In this document: positions 1 to 8,733 of the stretch, one piece after another
How the letters are laid out: the number at the start of each line of letters is the position of its first letter
Numbering within the stretch: position 1 is the stretch's first letter
Source: Saprospirales bacterium
Lineage (GTDB): Bacteria > Bacteroidota > Bacteroidia > Chitinophagales > Saprospiraceae
Direction of reading: 5' to 3'
Length of the DNA: 64,000 nucleotides
Assembly: GCA_016711045.1 (NCBI GenBank)
Contig: JADJTT010000001.1
Span: forward strand, 930,001-994,000
Program-made: the position numbers and the translations under genes
Notes under the pieces: generated by a model
What the model was told of the DNA's origin: nothing
The model's input: the letters and a program-made list of their open reading frames with translations, nothing else
Databases searched by the model: none

Positions 1-669
1 ATGAATACAATCCCCGCTTCTACACTCGAGTTCCTGCGCGAACTGCAGGTCAACAATAACCGGGAGTGGTTTACTGCGAATAAACCACGGTACCAGGAGG
101 CGCATACCCAATTTAAAGCTTTTTCCGACGGGGTACTCGACCTGATGAGCCACCACGACAATATCGAAGCGGTCAGCGTCTACCGGATTTACAGGGATGT
201 ACGCTTTTCAAAAGACAAATTGCCGTATAAAAATCAATTCAGCGCCAGCATGAGCCGGGCGACGAAGTGGTTGCGAGGCGGGTATTACTTCCATATTGAA
301 CCCGGAGCTTCTTTTGTGGGAGGAGGTTTTTGGCAGCCTGAATCGGCCGACCTGAAGCGCGTCCGGGAAGAGATTGCGGCCGATGATAAGCCCTTGCGGA
401 AAATCCTTGCTGATCCTGTTTTTGTCAGTACATTCGGTGAACTTCAGGGAGATCGCCTCAAAACGGCGCCTCAGGGTTTCCCGAAGGATCATCCCGCTAT
501 AGATCTGCTCCAATACAAAAATTATTTGCTTACCCGCTCATTCAACGACAAAGAAGTGTTGGCGCCTAATTTTCAGCAGGAAATCGCGACCACGTTCCTT
601 CGAATGCGGCCATTTTTAAACTACATGAGCGAGGTGCTGACGACGGATGGGAATGGGTTGCCGTTGTAA
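1..669 (+). CDS. DUF2461 domain-containing protein
   Basis: A 222-residue protein matching the DUF2461 (TIGR02453) family along its length: the N-terminal FLRELQVNNNREWFTANK block, the central DVRFSKDKLPYKNQF block and the GGGFWQPE segment are typical of the family. It has no signal peptide or membrane segment, so it is probably cytoplasmic. The biochemical role of the family is not established. The window begins exactly on an ATG, and the protein begins where family members normally begin, so the gene is probably complete, though an upstream start cannot be excluded. It ends in a strong hairpin terminator shared with the convergent gene that follows. Confidence 0.85.
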   Translation: MNTIPASTLEFLRELQVNNNREWFTANKPRYQEAHTQFKAFSDGVLDLMSHHDNIEAVSVYRIYRDVRFSKDKLPYKNQFSASMSRATKWLRGGYYFHIEPGASFVGGGFWQPESADLKRVREEIAADDKPLRKILADPVFVSTFGELQGDRLKTAPQGFPKDHPAIDLLQYKNYLLTRSFNDKEVLAPNFQQEIATTFLRMRPFLNYMSEVLTTDGNGLPL

Positions 670-705
670 AAAAAGGGGAGATCCAAAAGACCTCCCCTTT
701 TTTTT
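668..705. terminator. Bidirectional intrinsic terminator
   Basis: A 13-bp inverted repeat (7 A plus GGGGAG on the left, CTCCCC plus 8 T on the right) with an 11-nt loop lies between the convergent genes at 1-669 and 704-2428. It overlaps both stop codons, and its A-run and T-run suit termination in both directions. Confidence 0.85.
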
Positions 706-2428
706 AGTTATTCACTAACATCAGATTGTACCGTTGGTCTTTTGCATTTCTAGAAAAGAAAAGCATGTTGTTGGCTTTTGGTAGTTGCTTGGAATCCAAT
801 TCCTGGGCATTACTTATTTCGGCCAGTTTGGTCATTTCCAGGGTAGCGCCGGAAATCCGGTATACATTGATCGAGGAAGCGCCACCTATGAGGGGGTCTT
901 TCACGATGGTCAGGTAATTGCCATTTTCAGTCGGGAAGCTGTTAAAGCGCGACTTATAGCCCGCATCTGCATTTTCCGGGCGCATCACGTGCTGGGTATG
1001 GGTGATTTTACCGGTTTGGTCTACCCGAAACAGCACGTATCCTTTTGGCGTTAGCGTTTTTTGTGGGGTTGTACCTGGCTGGCTGGTTACCGATACCTCG
1101 TGGGTCAGCTCGTAAATGACATACTTGGATCCATCTTTCTGGTTGTAGGAGTAGTTGTATTTCCAGTCGAAATTTCTAAGGTCTGAAGGAGCGAAACCGA
1201 GGCCTTTGGCAAGCGGATGGCCAGCATCCAATGTTTCGGAGCAGGTCAGCTTGCCGCCGTCAAAGCAAAATGTGTAAAATGCAGGAGTTTTAGTGGCGGT
1301 GGCGAGTAAACTCACTTTATCGCCGGAATGAAAAGCGCGAATGACTTTCACATATTCCTCTGCTACATCAAAATTGGTCTCAGCGACCAGTTCGCCGGCT
1401 GCATTCCACTGATAGAATTTGTAGGTTTTCTTGTCGGGTTCCGGATTGGTTTTCTTATAGCCGAAGCCGTAGTTCTGCCGGTATACATGGACTATGCCGT
1501 CAATATTAAAGGTATTGTCTTCCGGCGTTTCAGTAATGAGCACCTGGCGAAGGTTGAGATCGTGGGGCTTTTCCATTTTGATCTCGGTTCGAGCAGTTTC
1601 TTTTCCTTCCTTATCGAAGACTACGAGTTCTTGTTCAAACTCGTTGCTTCTGTTACCCATTTGACCAACCAGAACATGGCCATGGTGGGCAAGTACAGAT
1701 CCTGTTTTGGGGTTACATACCGGGTCAGACATCTGAATCCAGTAATCCTTGGTACTAGAATTTCTGTAGGGGTCGATATTTACCGACTGGGTAACCTTGT
1801 CGTAGTTGCCAGGAGTGCTCAGGGCTTTGGTCAGGAAATCTTTTTCAGCCTGCGACGCTTCTGTTTTTAGCGTATAAGTGACTTTATCGAAGGCTTTGGG
1901 CTTCAATCCCAACATGCTGTAGGAGATGCTGTTATCGTAATACATTTTTGGACGGGCCACCTCTTTCACTTCTTCTTCTGTTTTCAACTCGGGGTATTTT
2001 TCGAGCAGGCCCCATTTGTCGGTGCAGTCGTCCTGGGTGGCAATGGTTGCTGCGCGGGCAGGATCGTTTTCGGCGAGAATATTATATTCCTTACTCACCG
2101 CCTCTTTGGGTTTGACAAAAGTGACTTCTTCCTTGACGACCTTCATGTCTTTGGAAAAATCAACCACACCCAGGGCTTCCAGCCAGATCTGATCTTTTCC
2201 GCCAGACATCAGGGAGCCGTTCTTTTTCTGAATTGCACCTGTGCGTTTCATGAATAAAAATACACGGATGCCTCCATCGGGCTGTGCAAAATAGCGCACC
2301 AGTTCCATGCTGTCGAAGGTGATGCCTTTCACACCATTGGCGAAAGAGTACTCAGATACGGATGATTGTGCAAAGGTCATCGAAGTGATAGCCAGCAACG
2401 CAAAAAGAAAACTACTAATGAATTTCAT
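704..2428 (-). CDS. Secreted protein of unknown function
   Basis: A 574-residue protein with a clear Sec signal peptide (MKFISSFLFALLAITSMTFA, then Q), so it is exported. The mature part is rich in Lys, Glu, Tyr and aromatic residues and in alternating patterns that suggest beta-strands, perhaps a propeller or sandwich. It contains a CNPKTGSVLAHHGHVLVGQ segment. I recognise no domain family. No lipobox and no T9SS C-terminal domain are visible. The ATG at 2428 is supported by the signal peptide starting directly there. A long inverted repeat (2529-2572) lies about 100 nt upstream in its leader region. Confidence 0.7.
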   Translation of the reverse strand: MKFISSFLFALLAITSMTFAQSSVSEYSFANGVKGITFDSMELVRYFAQPDGGIRVFLFMKRTGAIQKKNGSLMSGGKDQIWLEALGVVDFSKDMKVVKEEVTFVKPKEAVSKEYNILAENDPARAATIATQDDCTDKWGLLEKYPELKTEEEVKEVARPKMYYDNSISYSMLGLKPKAFDKVTYTLKTEASQAEKDFLTKALSTPGNYDKVTQSVNIDPYRNSSTKDYWIQMSDPVCNPKTGSVLAHHGHVLVGQMGNRSNEFEQELVVFDKEGKETARTEIKMEKPHDLNLRQVLITETPEDNTFNIDGIVHVYRQNYGFGYKKTNPEPDKKTYKFYQWNAAGELVAETNFDVAEEYVKVIRAFHSGDKVSLLATATKTPAFYTFCFDGGKLTCSETLDAGHPLAKGLGFAPSDLRNFDWKYNYSYNQKDGSKYVIYELTHEVSVTSQPGTTPQKTLTPKGYVLFRVDQTGKITHTQHVMRPENADAGYKSRFNSFPTENGNYLTIVKDPLIGGASSINVYRISGATLEMTKLAEISNAQELDSKQLPKANNMLFFSRNAKDQRYNLMLVNN

Positions 2429-2528
2429 GAACGAATTTTATGTGAGTAATGCCGCAAAGAAAGTTTTTCTCCTGCATAATGGCAAAAAAATAGGAGGGTA
2501 AATGTAGCGGCGCCCGCCCATTCAGTCT

Positions 2529-2572
2529 TTATAAGGATATCTGCGGTCGTGCGGCCGCAGATATCCTTATAA
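2529..2572. repeat. 18-bp perfect inverted repeat
   Basis: Arms 2529-2546 and 2555-2572 are perfectly complementary over 18 bp, around an 8-nt loop. The repeat lies between two minus-strand genes, 31 nt after the methyltransferase stop and 101 nt before the start of 704-2428. On the minus strand no T-run follows the hairpin, so it is not a textbook terminator. It may be a leader structure or a processing/decay-blocking hairpin. Confidence 0.8.
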
Positions 2573-2603
2573 AAAACATTAAAGTACTTTTGTTACAAAG
2601 TGC

Positions 2604-3296
2604 TTATTTCACAAAAGAAAGAAATAGAATCCTGCCGGTGAGGTAATCAAACCGGTTGTGTACCTGATAGGTGATGGATTTTAGCTTGCAATAAAGGCGA
2701 ATGAATGGGATGAGGAAGCTATACCAGGTAGAGGATTTTTGCCGTTTGTCTATGTCGACCATAAAATCCGAAAATCCTGCGCGTATTCCCAGGTTGTGGT
2801 ATTGATCGATCGTCAGCGAGGCGATGTGTTGCATACCGTCATGGCGAGCATGGTCAAGTGGTTTGAAGGAGTAATAAAACCCGGAAAAGAGGAACCGGAT
2901 CCTGGATTTTAGCGAAAGGATATTAGGGGTGGAGACCATAAGCACGCCGTTCTTTTTGAGAATTCGGTGGCATTCTCCGAAGAAAACTTCATGGTCGTGG
3001 ATATGCTCCATCACCTCCACGGCAACCACGAGGTCGTAAGCCTCTGAAGGAAAGGGAAATTCTTGTGTGATATCCACCCTGGTGCAGGGTACCTCCTCGA
3101 ATTGGTAGATTTCCGGAAACAGATCACAGGCTGTTACGTCGTACCCTTCCTTCCATATTTTTTGGGTAAAAGCGCCATGGCCTGCACCTACCTCCAATAC
3201 GGTGGGTTTGTCAAAGCGAGCGGCAGTTGCTTGAAACAACTTGAAAAATCGCTGGTGAATACCCGGGATAGCAATAGGCTGGATATGGGTCGTCAT
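2604..3296 (-). CDS. Class I SAM-dependent methyltransferase
   Basis: A 230-residue protein with the SAM-binding motif I VLEVGAGHGAF at about residues 38-48, the acidic residue after the second strand (VTACDLFPE), and a Methyltransf_11/23-type core with DLVVAVEVMEHIHD at about residues 85-98. The substrate cannot be told from the sequence. HDHEVFFGECHRILKKNGVLMVSTPN is the usual post-motif strand of small-molecule or quinone/sugar methyltransferases. It is the third gene of a closely spaced minus-strand set (transporter, acetyltransferase, methyltransferase; gaps of 3 and 12 nt), so it is probably co-transcribed. Confidence 0.82.
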   Translation of the reverse strand: MTTHIQPIAIPGIHQRFFKLFQATAARFDKPTVLEVGAGHGAFTQKIWKEGYDVTACDLFPEIYQFEEVPCTRVDITQEFPFPSEAYDLVVAVEVMEHIHDHEVFFGECHRILKKNGVLMVSTPNILSLKSRIRFLFSGFYYSFKPLDHARHDGMQHIASLTIDQYHNLGIRAGFSDFMVDIDKRQKSSTWYSFLIPFIRLYCKLKSITYQVHNRFDYLTGRILFLSFVK

Positions 3297-3308
3297 ATAA
3301 AAGGAAAA

Positions 3309-3851
3309 TTAGCTATTTAGTATAGTAGGCCGGGACACCATCCATTGCCAAATCTCTCCGTCGTCCGGATCAAATAATTCTTCCACTTTCTTCATGCCGC
3401 ATTTGGTCAATACGGTTCCCGAGGAGTTGATCTCTGCCAGTGTATGGGCTTTGACGGATTTCACTTCCGGATAGGAGAAAGCAAAGTCGATCAGCCCTTT
3501 GGCAAGTTCGGTAGCCAGGCCCTGGTTGCGGAAGGTTTTGGCTATTTCGTAACCTATTTCGACAATACCGGCTTTACCGGGCGGCCCTTTGTACCCGCAA
3601 CTCCCCACGAGTATTTTTTCCGCTTTCAGGATGGGTAGGTAGGTCCACCAGATGACGTCAGAAGGGTTACTTTTTACCATTTCAAGGGAAAAACGGAAGA
3701 TAGAATCCCCAAACTCCGTCCAGCCGTGAGATACCTTTGCCTCTAATATGCGGCTCAGAGATTTGTCTCCACGCAAGGCAGCTTCCAGAATGGGCTTCGT
3801 AGCCGCAATCAGGGATAGTCGGGGTGTTTCAATAGTTGGTACTTCGATCAT
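3309..3851 (-). CDS. GNAT family N-acetyltransferase (RimJ/RimL type)
   Basis: A 180-residue protein beginning with the RimJ/RimL-like ETPRLSL element. It has the acetyl-CoA-binding motif A region at about residues 118-140 (GYEIAKTFRNQGLATELAKG, matching the R/Q-x-x-G-x-G/A pattern) and the late KCGMKKVEE element. Such enzymes transfer acetyl from acetyl-CoA to an amine of a protein or small molecule; the acceptor is unknown. The gene starts 3 nt after the stop codon of the Nramp-like gene, which implies translational coupling with it. Confidence 0.82.
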   Translation of the reverse strand: MIEVPTIETPRLSLIAATKPILEAALRGDKSLSRILEAKVSHGWTEFGDSIFRFSLEMVKSNPSDVIWWTYLPILKAEKILVGSCGYKGPPGKAGIVEIGYEIAKTFRNQGLATELAKGLIDFAFSYPEVKSVKAHTLAEINSSGTVLTKCGMKKVEELFDPDDGEIWQWMVSRPTILNS

Positions 3852-3854
3852 GAT

Positions 3855-5125
3855 TCATTTTGGAAAAAACACCTGGCGTCCAAGATACAGTATCAAGCCG
3901 AAAGCCACTAAAAATTTCACCCAATTCAAAAAAGGCATTTCGCCCAAAACGGGAAATGCGCGTCCGAATGCACCCAGTACATAGTGCATGCCAAGGAAAG
4001 TAGTGATCCCGACGACCAGCAGCAGGATACCGTTCACAAAGGGCCGGTTTAGTGCGGAAGCGGGAATAAACCGGCGGTCGTTGATGGCTAAAAAGAGAAA
4101 AGCGGTGACAAGAGGGAGTAAAATACCGTTCAGGGCCTGTGCCAGGATGATGGCGGGGATGGGCTGTATCTGCATCAATCCAAATACAAACCCGGTAAGG
4201 AGCACTACCATCCAGGTGAGGTGGTAGGGCCGGGAGCCAATCTGCCATTTTTCTCCAAACAAACTGGCGCCTGTGATCGCAGCGGCCAGTGGAGCGGTGA
4301 TCGCCGAACTCCAACCGGCGGCCAACAGGCCGAAACCAAAAAAGGAAGGAGCCCAGGGTCCCAGTTCGCCGGCAAGTGCCTGGCTCAGCGCTTCAAAAGA
4401 GAATTCGCCCTGAATTTGTGTGCCCACAATCAGGATCGCTCCGGAGATGAGACCGCCTAAAAGCACGGCGATGATGATACCTATTCGCATTTCCCCTAGC
4501 TCTTGCCCTTTGCCGATACCCGATCCGAGGAACAGATTGTAAGGCACAATCGTCGTGCCGATCAGGCCGATCACCAGCAGGCTGTTGGTATTGGAGATAG
4601 AGGGTGTGAAGCAATTTTTCACCACATGTTCCCAATCGACGGATGTTTTCAGGGCTACATATAAAAACGAAAAGCCCATAAATGCCACGATCAGGCCCAT
4701 GATCAGGGCGATCAGGCGGGTTTTTCCGATCAGCAGAATGGTGGCGCTAAGTGCTGTGATGAGGATCAGGATTATGGTAGGATCTGTGTCGCCCATTACT
4801 TTCCAACCCGCCATAGCGCCGAGGAGGTTGCCAGTCTCATACGCGGCGCAGCCAAAGGCCAGTGCACCGAAAATGCCCCATCGCATCCACGGCATTCGCT
4901 GGTATTGGAGGGCGATCAGTTCGCCGAGGTTCTTTCCGGATACCAGGGAATACGCGCCGCGGCTTCCTGTAGGAAGATCGTTGCCAGGGTAGAGAAGACC
5001 AACGCCCACAATAGCGTGGTGCCATACCCTGCGCCTGATTTGGCGGCAGTGGTCACAGTGCCCGGGCCCACGAAGGCGGCCGCGAGGATGGACCAAAAGA
5101 GGATGGAGAGGAGATTTTTTTTCAT
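3855..5125 (-). pseudogene. Nramp-like (SLC11) transporter, interrupted by a frameshift
   Basis: The first about 58 codons (from ATG 5125: MKKNLLSILFWSILAAAFVG) run in one frame to QEAAAR. The rest of the protein (AYSLVSGKNLGELIAL through the last TM segment, ending at 3855) continues in another frame. Aligning with the family pattern QExAARxxxVxGKxLxE places a one-base loss in the GC-rich run at about 4953-4963; the span of 1271 nt is one short of a multiple of three. The repaired product would have about 423 residues and 11-12 TM segments, normal for Nramp. The canonical TM1 metal motif DPGN reads GPGT, and the TM6 MPHN motif reads VPYN, so the usual Asp, Asn and Met ligands are absent and the transported ion may differ. 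This may be a real pseudogene or a sequence error. Confidence 0.8.
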
Positions 5126-5127
5126 TT

Positions 5128-5206
5128 AGTTTTCAGTGTTTGGTCTTCAATTTTCAGTTATTGTTACAATTGAAAACTGAAAACTGAAAATTTAAAACTA
5201 AACACT
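5128..5206. repeat. Heptad inverted element, TTTTCAG class, copy 1
   Basis: The segment is made of seven-base units (agttttc, agtgttt, ggtcttc, aattttc, agttatt) followed by their complements in inverted order (gaaaact, gaaaact, gaaaatt, taaaact, aaacact). It fills the gap between the Nramp-like gene and the upstream glycosyltransferase and runs into the last codons of the latter. It can fold into a long AT-rich hairpin. Confidence 0.75.
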
Positions 5207-6145
5207 CCTTTTGGATATCGACCTTATTTTATAAGGCTTCTTCTGCTGTGACTCATAATACGTTCGCATCTGCATCTCGAGGACAAAGCCGATGGTGATG
5301 AGTTGGATGCCGGCAAGGACGAGCATGAGGCCCAGGATGAGCATGGGTTTGCCCCAGATATCCTGCCCGAGGATCAGTTTTAGAAAAGCCAGGTAGAGGT
5401 TGATGACAGCGCCGAGCGTGAAGAGCAGAAGGCCTACGTTGCCGAAGAGGTGCATGGGTTTTTGGAGGTATTTTTTCAGAAAAAGCATAAATAACAGGTC
5501 GCTCATCACTTTGAACGTACGGCTAAGCCCGTATTTAGACTGGCCGTGCTCGCGCGGGTGGTGGCGCACGTCGACCTGTGTGATTCGGGCGCCCTCGAGG
5601 GAAGCCAATACGGGGATGAAACGGTGAAGCTCGCCGTAGAGACCGAGATCTTTAGCCAGTTCGGCGCGAAAGACTTTAAGTGCGCAACCGTAGTCCTTGA
5701 GGTATACCCCGGATGTTTTTCGGATGATGCGATTGGCAATGCGGCTGGGAACTTTGCGGAGCAGAAACCCGTCCTGACGGTTGGCGCGATTGCCGGCCAC
5801 CATATCCCAATCCTCTGATTCAGCTTTTTCAAGCATGAGGGGGATATCGGCCGGATCATTTTGCAGGTCGCCGTCCATGGTGGCAATGTATTCGCCATTC
5901 GCATGGTCAATGCCTGCCATGAGCGCCAGGCTTTGTCCGTAGTTTTTCCGAAATTCGATGACGATAAGTCGCTCGTTTTGAAGCGCACGCAGGTTTTTCA
6001 CTGTGTCATCGCGCGAGCCGTCATCCACATAGATCAATTCATAGTCGATGCCGGCCATAGCCTCTTCTATGCGCGAAACGAGTGGGCCGATATTGTCTGC
6101 TTCATTATAGACCGTTACGACAATGGAGATTTTGGGTTTTTTCAT
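5198..6145 (-). CDS. Membrane-anchored GT2 glycosyltransferase (DPM1/GtrB-like)
   Basis: A 315-residue protein whose N-terminal half is a GT-A glycosyltransferase 2 domain: SIVVTVYNEADNIGPLV at the start, IYVDDGSRDDT and ATMDGDLQNDPADIP (DxD-type metal/sugar-nucleotide site) at about residues 38-100. The C-terminal part carries two hydrophobic segments of the polyprenyl-phosphate glycosyltransferase type (GtrB/ArnC/DPM1). It likely transfers a sugar to undecaprenyl phosphate on the inner face of the cytoplasmic membrane. The ATG at 6145 is chosen because family members start MKKPKISIVV; an upstream in-frame ATG (6244) would add an unrelated low-complexity stretch. The terminal codons lie in a heptad repeat. 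Confidence 0.87.
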   Translation of the reverse strand: MKKPKISIVVTVYNEADNIGPLVSRIEEAMAGIDYELIYVDDGSRDDTVKNLRALQNERLIVIEFRKNYGQSLALMAGIDHANGEYIATMDGDLQNDPADIPLMLEKAESEDWDMVAGNRANRQDGFLLRKVPSRIANRIIRKTSGVYLKDYGCALKVFRAELAKDLGLYGELHRFIPVLASLEGARITQVDVRHHPREHGQSKYGLSRTFKVMSDLLFMLFLKKYLQKPMHLFGNVGLLLFTLGAVINLYLAFLKLILGQDIWGKPMLILGLMLVLAGIQLITIGFVLEMQMRTYYESQQKKPYKIRSISKRSV

Positions 6146-6194
6146 GAATGCAAAGGTAACTCGTAGTTCTCTTTCATGGCAGTGAAACAAACCG

Positions 6195-6202
6195 TATCTT
6201 TG
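6195..6202 (+). promoter_or_regulatory. Candidate -7 element for moxR gene
   Basis: TATCTTTG matches the Bacteroidota -7 consensus TAnnTTTG, 75 nt upstream of the moxR start. No convincing -33 TTG/TTTG was seen. Confidence 0.45.
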
Positions 6203-6242
6203 CGCGTTCCAGAATATAGTGTTTAAGAAAGGCCAATTAAGC

Positions 6243-6270
6243 ACTAAAACCTAAAAACTAAAAACTAGTA
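6243..6270 (+). repeat. Half heptad element, TTTTCAG class
   Basis: Four consecutive seven-base units (actaaaa, cctaaaa, actaaaa, actagta) sit directly in front of the moxR start codon. They resemble one arm of the inverted heptad elements at 5128 and 38566, without the opposite arm. Confidence 0.5.
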
Positions 6271-6277
6271 TAGTCTC

Positions 6278-7243
6278 ATGACCCAATATTCATCCGACGT
6301 AGAAGCAGTAGATGCATTGGCGCAATCGTATCGCGACTTGAAGAGCGAGATCGGCAAAGTCATCGTTGGTCAGCACGAAGTAGTGCAGGCCGTTATTATA
6401 TCTTTATTTAGCAATGGACACAGTTTGTTGGTTGGTGTACCTGGCTTGGCCAAGACCCTGCTGGTGAGCACCATCGCCGAAGTGTTGGACCTGGATTTCA
6501 AACGCATCCAGTTTACGCCCGACCTGATGCCATCCGATATCACTGGTTCGGAAGTGCTTGGGGAAGACCGCCATTTCAAATTCAACAAAGGCCCGCTGTT
6601 TGCCAATATCGTATTGGCCGATGAGATCAACAGGACGCCTCCCAAGACGCAGGCAGCCCTATTGGAAGCCATGCAGGAGCGCTCTGTAACCGTTGCCGGT
6701 GTGCCCCACCTACTGCCAAAACCTTTCTTCGTATTAGCTACACAAAACCCCATTGAGCAGGAAGGAACCTACCCATTGCCCGAAGCTCAGTTGGACCGTT
6801 TTATGTTCAATATTCCGCTGGACTACCCGAGTTACGAAGAAGAAATTTTAGTGGTGAAAAGCACGACAGGTGCTCAAAATTACCAGCTCAAGCATATCCT
6901 CACGGGCGAGCAGATTCTGTACTTTCAGCAACTTCTTCGCAAAATACCCATTGCCGACAACGTACTGGAATACGCGGTCAATCTGGCAACCAAGACGCGT
7001 CCCAACACAGCTCGTGCTACCGATATGGTCAACCAGTACCTCTCCTGGGGTGCAGGGCCACGTGCTTCTCAGTACCTCGTGCTTGGCGCTAAGTGCCACG
7101 CTGCCATCCACGGCAAATACTCACCCGATATCGAAGACGTACAGGCCATTTCCAAATACGTACTTCGCCACCGCATTGTACGCAACTACAAAGCCGAAGC
7201 GGAAGGGATTACGGAAGAAAAGGTGATTGAGAGCCTGGTGTAA
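6278..7243 (+). CDS. MoxR family AAA+ ATPase
   Basis: A 321-residue MoxR/RavA-type AAA+ ATPase. Walker A is GVPGLAKT at about residues 48-55. Walker B is IVLADEINRTPPKTQ at about 110-124, followed by ALLEAMQERSVTVAG, sensor 1 ATQNPIEQEGTYPLPEAQLDRF and a C-terminal lid domain. Members act as chaperone-like ATPases that activate metal-dependent or VWA-domain partners. The usual neighbouring DUF58 and VWA genes are absent: a palindromic terminator follows at once and the next gene is convergent, so this is a single-gene unit here. Confidence 0.93.
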   Translation: MTQYSSDVEAVDALAQSYRDLKSEIGKVIVGQHEVVQAVIISLFSNGHSLLVGVPGLAKTLLVSTIAEVLDLDFKRIQFTPDLMPSDITGSEVLGEDRHFKFNKGPLFANIVLADEINRTPPKTQAALLEAMQERSVTVAGVPHLLPKPFFVLATQNPIEQEGTYPLPEAQLDRFMFNIPLDYPSYEEEILVVKSTTGAQNYQLKHILTGEQILYFQQLLRKIPIADNVLEYAVNLATKTRPNTARATDMVNQYLSWGAGPRASQYLVLGAKCHAAIHGKYSPDIEDVQAISKYVLRHRIVRNYKAEAEGITEEKVIESLV

Positions 7244-7256
7244 ACTATTGAAATTT

Positions 7257-7298
7257 AACAGGAAGGTAGTGCAGCTGCACTACCTTCCTGTTTTTTTT
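7257..7298. terminator. Bidirectional palindromic terminator
   Basis: A perfect 36-nt palindrome (18-bp arms 7257-7274 and 7275-7292, centre GCAGCTGC) is followed by a T-run that overlaps the stop codon of the convergent gene at 7297. It should terminate the moxR transcript, and perhaps the opposite one. Confidence 0.88.
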
Positions 7299-8733
7299 AC
7301 GCCTGATCCTCCAAATCCATCCGTACCAGCATAGCCATAAAGAAGAAGAAGAAACTCCCCACCTTATCCGTCTCTACCATGTCGTTGATAAGCAGGAGGG
7401 CGTCTATCACGATGGCGCTGAGCGTGATGGCCATAACCCAGCGCTTGCGGAATGGATCGAGTGTGCGGTGATAAACGCGTTGCCCCAGAAGTAAGACGGA
7501 AAAACTCAGGGTCAGGAAAATCAGTAACCCTGGTAGCCCCTGCTCCACAGTAGTCATGAGGTAGTAGCTGTGGATACCAGATTTTTCGGGATTGTCGCTG
7601 ACATAAGTCTCGAAACTGGATACTGTATAGGAGCGGTAGAAGTTGTAAAAATTGCCTGGCCCAAATCCTACCAAAGGTTTGTCTTCGATCATGTGCTTGC
7701 CGGCTACCCAGCGATACACCCGCTCCATCGTAGAGATGTCTTCACCTTTAGCCGTAGCTTCCAACAGGTTGTCAAACTTGTAGTGGGTCACCGTCTTTTC
7801 AAAATCGGGGGCGTATTCGAGGTATTTTTCCTGGTGGAGCATGTAGCCTACTCCCACAATAGCGCCGGCAATGGTCAGCAAAAGCACAGGCAGGGTTAGG
7901 CGCAGCCGGATGATGAAGTAGGCGCCCAACGCAATGGCCAAACCCACGTAAGCTGCCCGGGTGTACGCAAATTGGATGGCTACCAACAACAACCCCGCCC
8001 CGCTTACCAGCAGGAGCCAGCGGAAGCTAAAGGCTTTATACCAGGTACGCGCAAACCATACCAGCGGAAAAAAAAGCGCCAACAGGCAGGCGTAGTTGAC
8101 GTGATTGCGGTAAAAGGGCGACATGGCCCGGTTAACGTCCTTAAACGAAAAACCATAGCTGGCATGCCGCACAAAGACATATGTCACCGTCAACATGAGG
8201 GGGATGAAAATCCACCAAAGCCATTTCTTTTTATCCTGTTCGGTTTTCAATAACAGGCCTGCCATGAAATAGAAGGAAACCACGTACCAGGCTTTTGCCA
8301 GCAAAAACTTGACCGACACCAGGGGTAAACTCGAGGTAATCATCGCCACGGTCATCCAGGCGAGATGCAGAAAAAGCAACAGGGTGATGGGGTGTACGAA
8401 AAAACGCTTGTCCATCTCCCTGCCGTTTCGGATCAGATAAAGAAAAAACACGCCGGTCAGGAGCAACATAAAAGGCTCATCGGGCAGGTCAGTACCCAAC
8501 CCGCCGGGCAAGTAGATTTCCGTGGAGATCGGGATCAATGCCCATAGTAGAAAGTACACCTTCTTGAAATCTACCAGACATAGGTAACCCACCAACAAGG
8601 CAGCTGGCATTCCAAACAGGAAATAGTAATTGGTGATAGCCCCTGCAAAGAAACTCAGCAGCGAAAGACCTGCAAAAGCCCAGAAAAGCCAACGGGTTTC
8701 CGCCGATACCGATATGGGTTCTCTAGCGAGCAT
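7297..8733 (-). CDS. O-antigen ligase/polymerase family (Wzy_C) membrane protein
   Basis: A 478-residue polytopic membrane protein with about 10-12 TM helices. It contains the Wzy_C-type periplasmic loop at about residues 330-400 with VAGKHMIEDKPLVGFGPGNF and NPEKSGIHSYYLMTTVEQG, including the conserved histidine of O-antigen ligases and exopolysaccharide polymerases. The likely role is joining polysaccharide repeat units at the periplasmic face of the inner membrane. Its start overlaps the end of the Wzz-type gene by 11 nt, so the two are translationally coupled. Whether it is a ligase or a polymerase cannot be decided; the adjacent Wzz and Wzx genes favour polymerase. Confidence 0.83.
   Translation of the reverse strand: MLAREPISVSAETRWLFWAFAGLSLLSFFAGAITNYYFLFGMPAALLVGYLCLVDFKKVYFLLWALIPISTEIYLPGGLGTDLPDEPFMLLLTGVFFLYLIRNGREMDKRFFVHPITLLLFLHLAWMTVAMITSSLPLVSVKFLLAKAWYVVSFYFMAGLLLKTEQDKKKWLWWIFIPLMLTVTYVFVRHASYGFSFKDVNRAMSPFYRNHVNYACLLALFFPLVWFARTWYKAFSFRWLLLVSGAGLLLVAIQFAYTRAAYVGLAIALGAYFIIRLRLTLPVLLLTIAGAIVGVGYMLHQEKYLEYAPDFEKTVTHYKFDNLLEATAKGEDISTMERVYRWVAGKHMIEDKPLVGFGPGNFYNFYRSYTVSSFETYVSDNPEKSGIHSYYLMTTVEQGLPGLLIFLTLSFSVLLLGQRVYHRTLDPFRKRWVMAITLSAIVIDALLLINDMVETDKVGSFFFFFMAMLVRMDLEDQA

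Noticed and set aside
4930..4990. Programmed frameshift in the Nramp-like gene
   Set aside because: No slippery heptamer or downstream pseudoknot is evident, and no such event is known for the family; a base loss is simpler.
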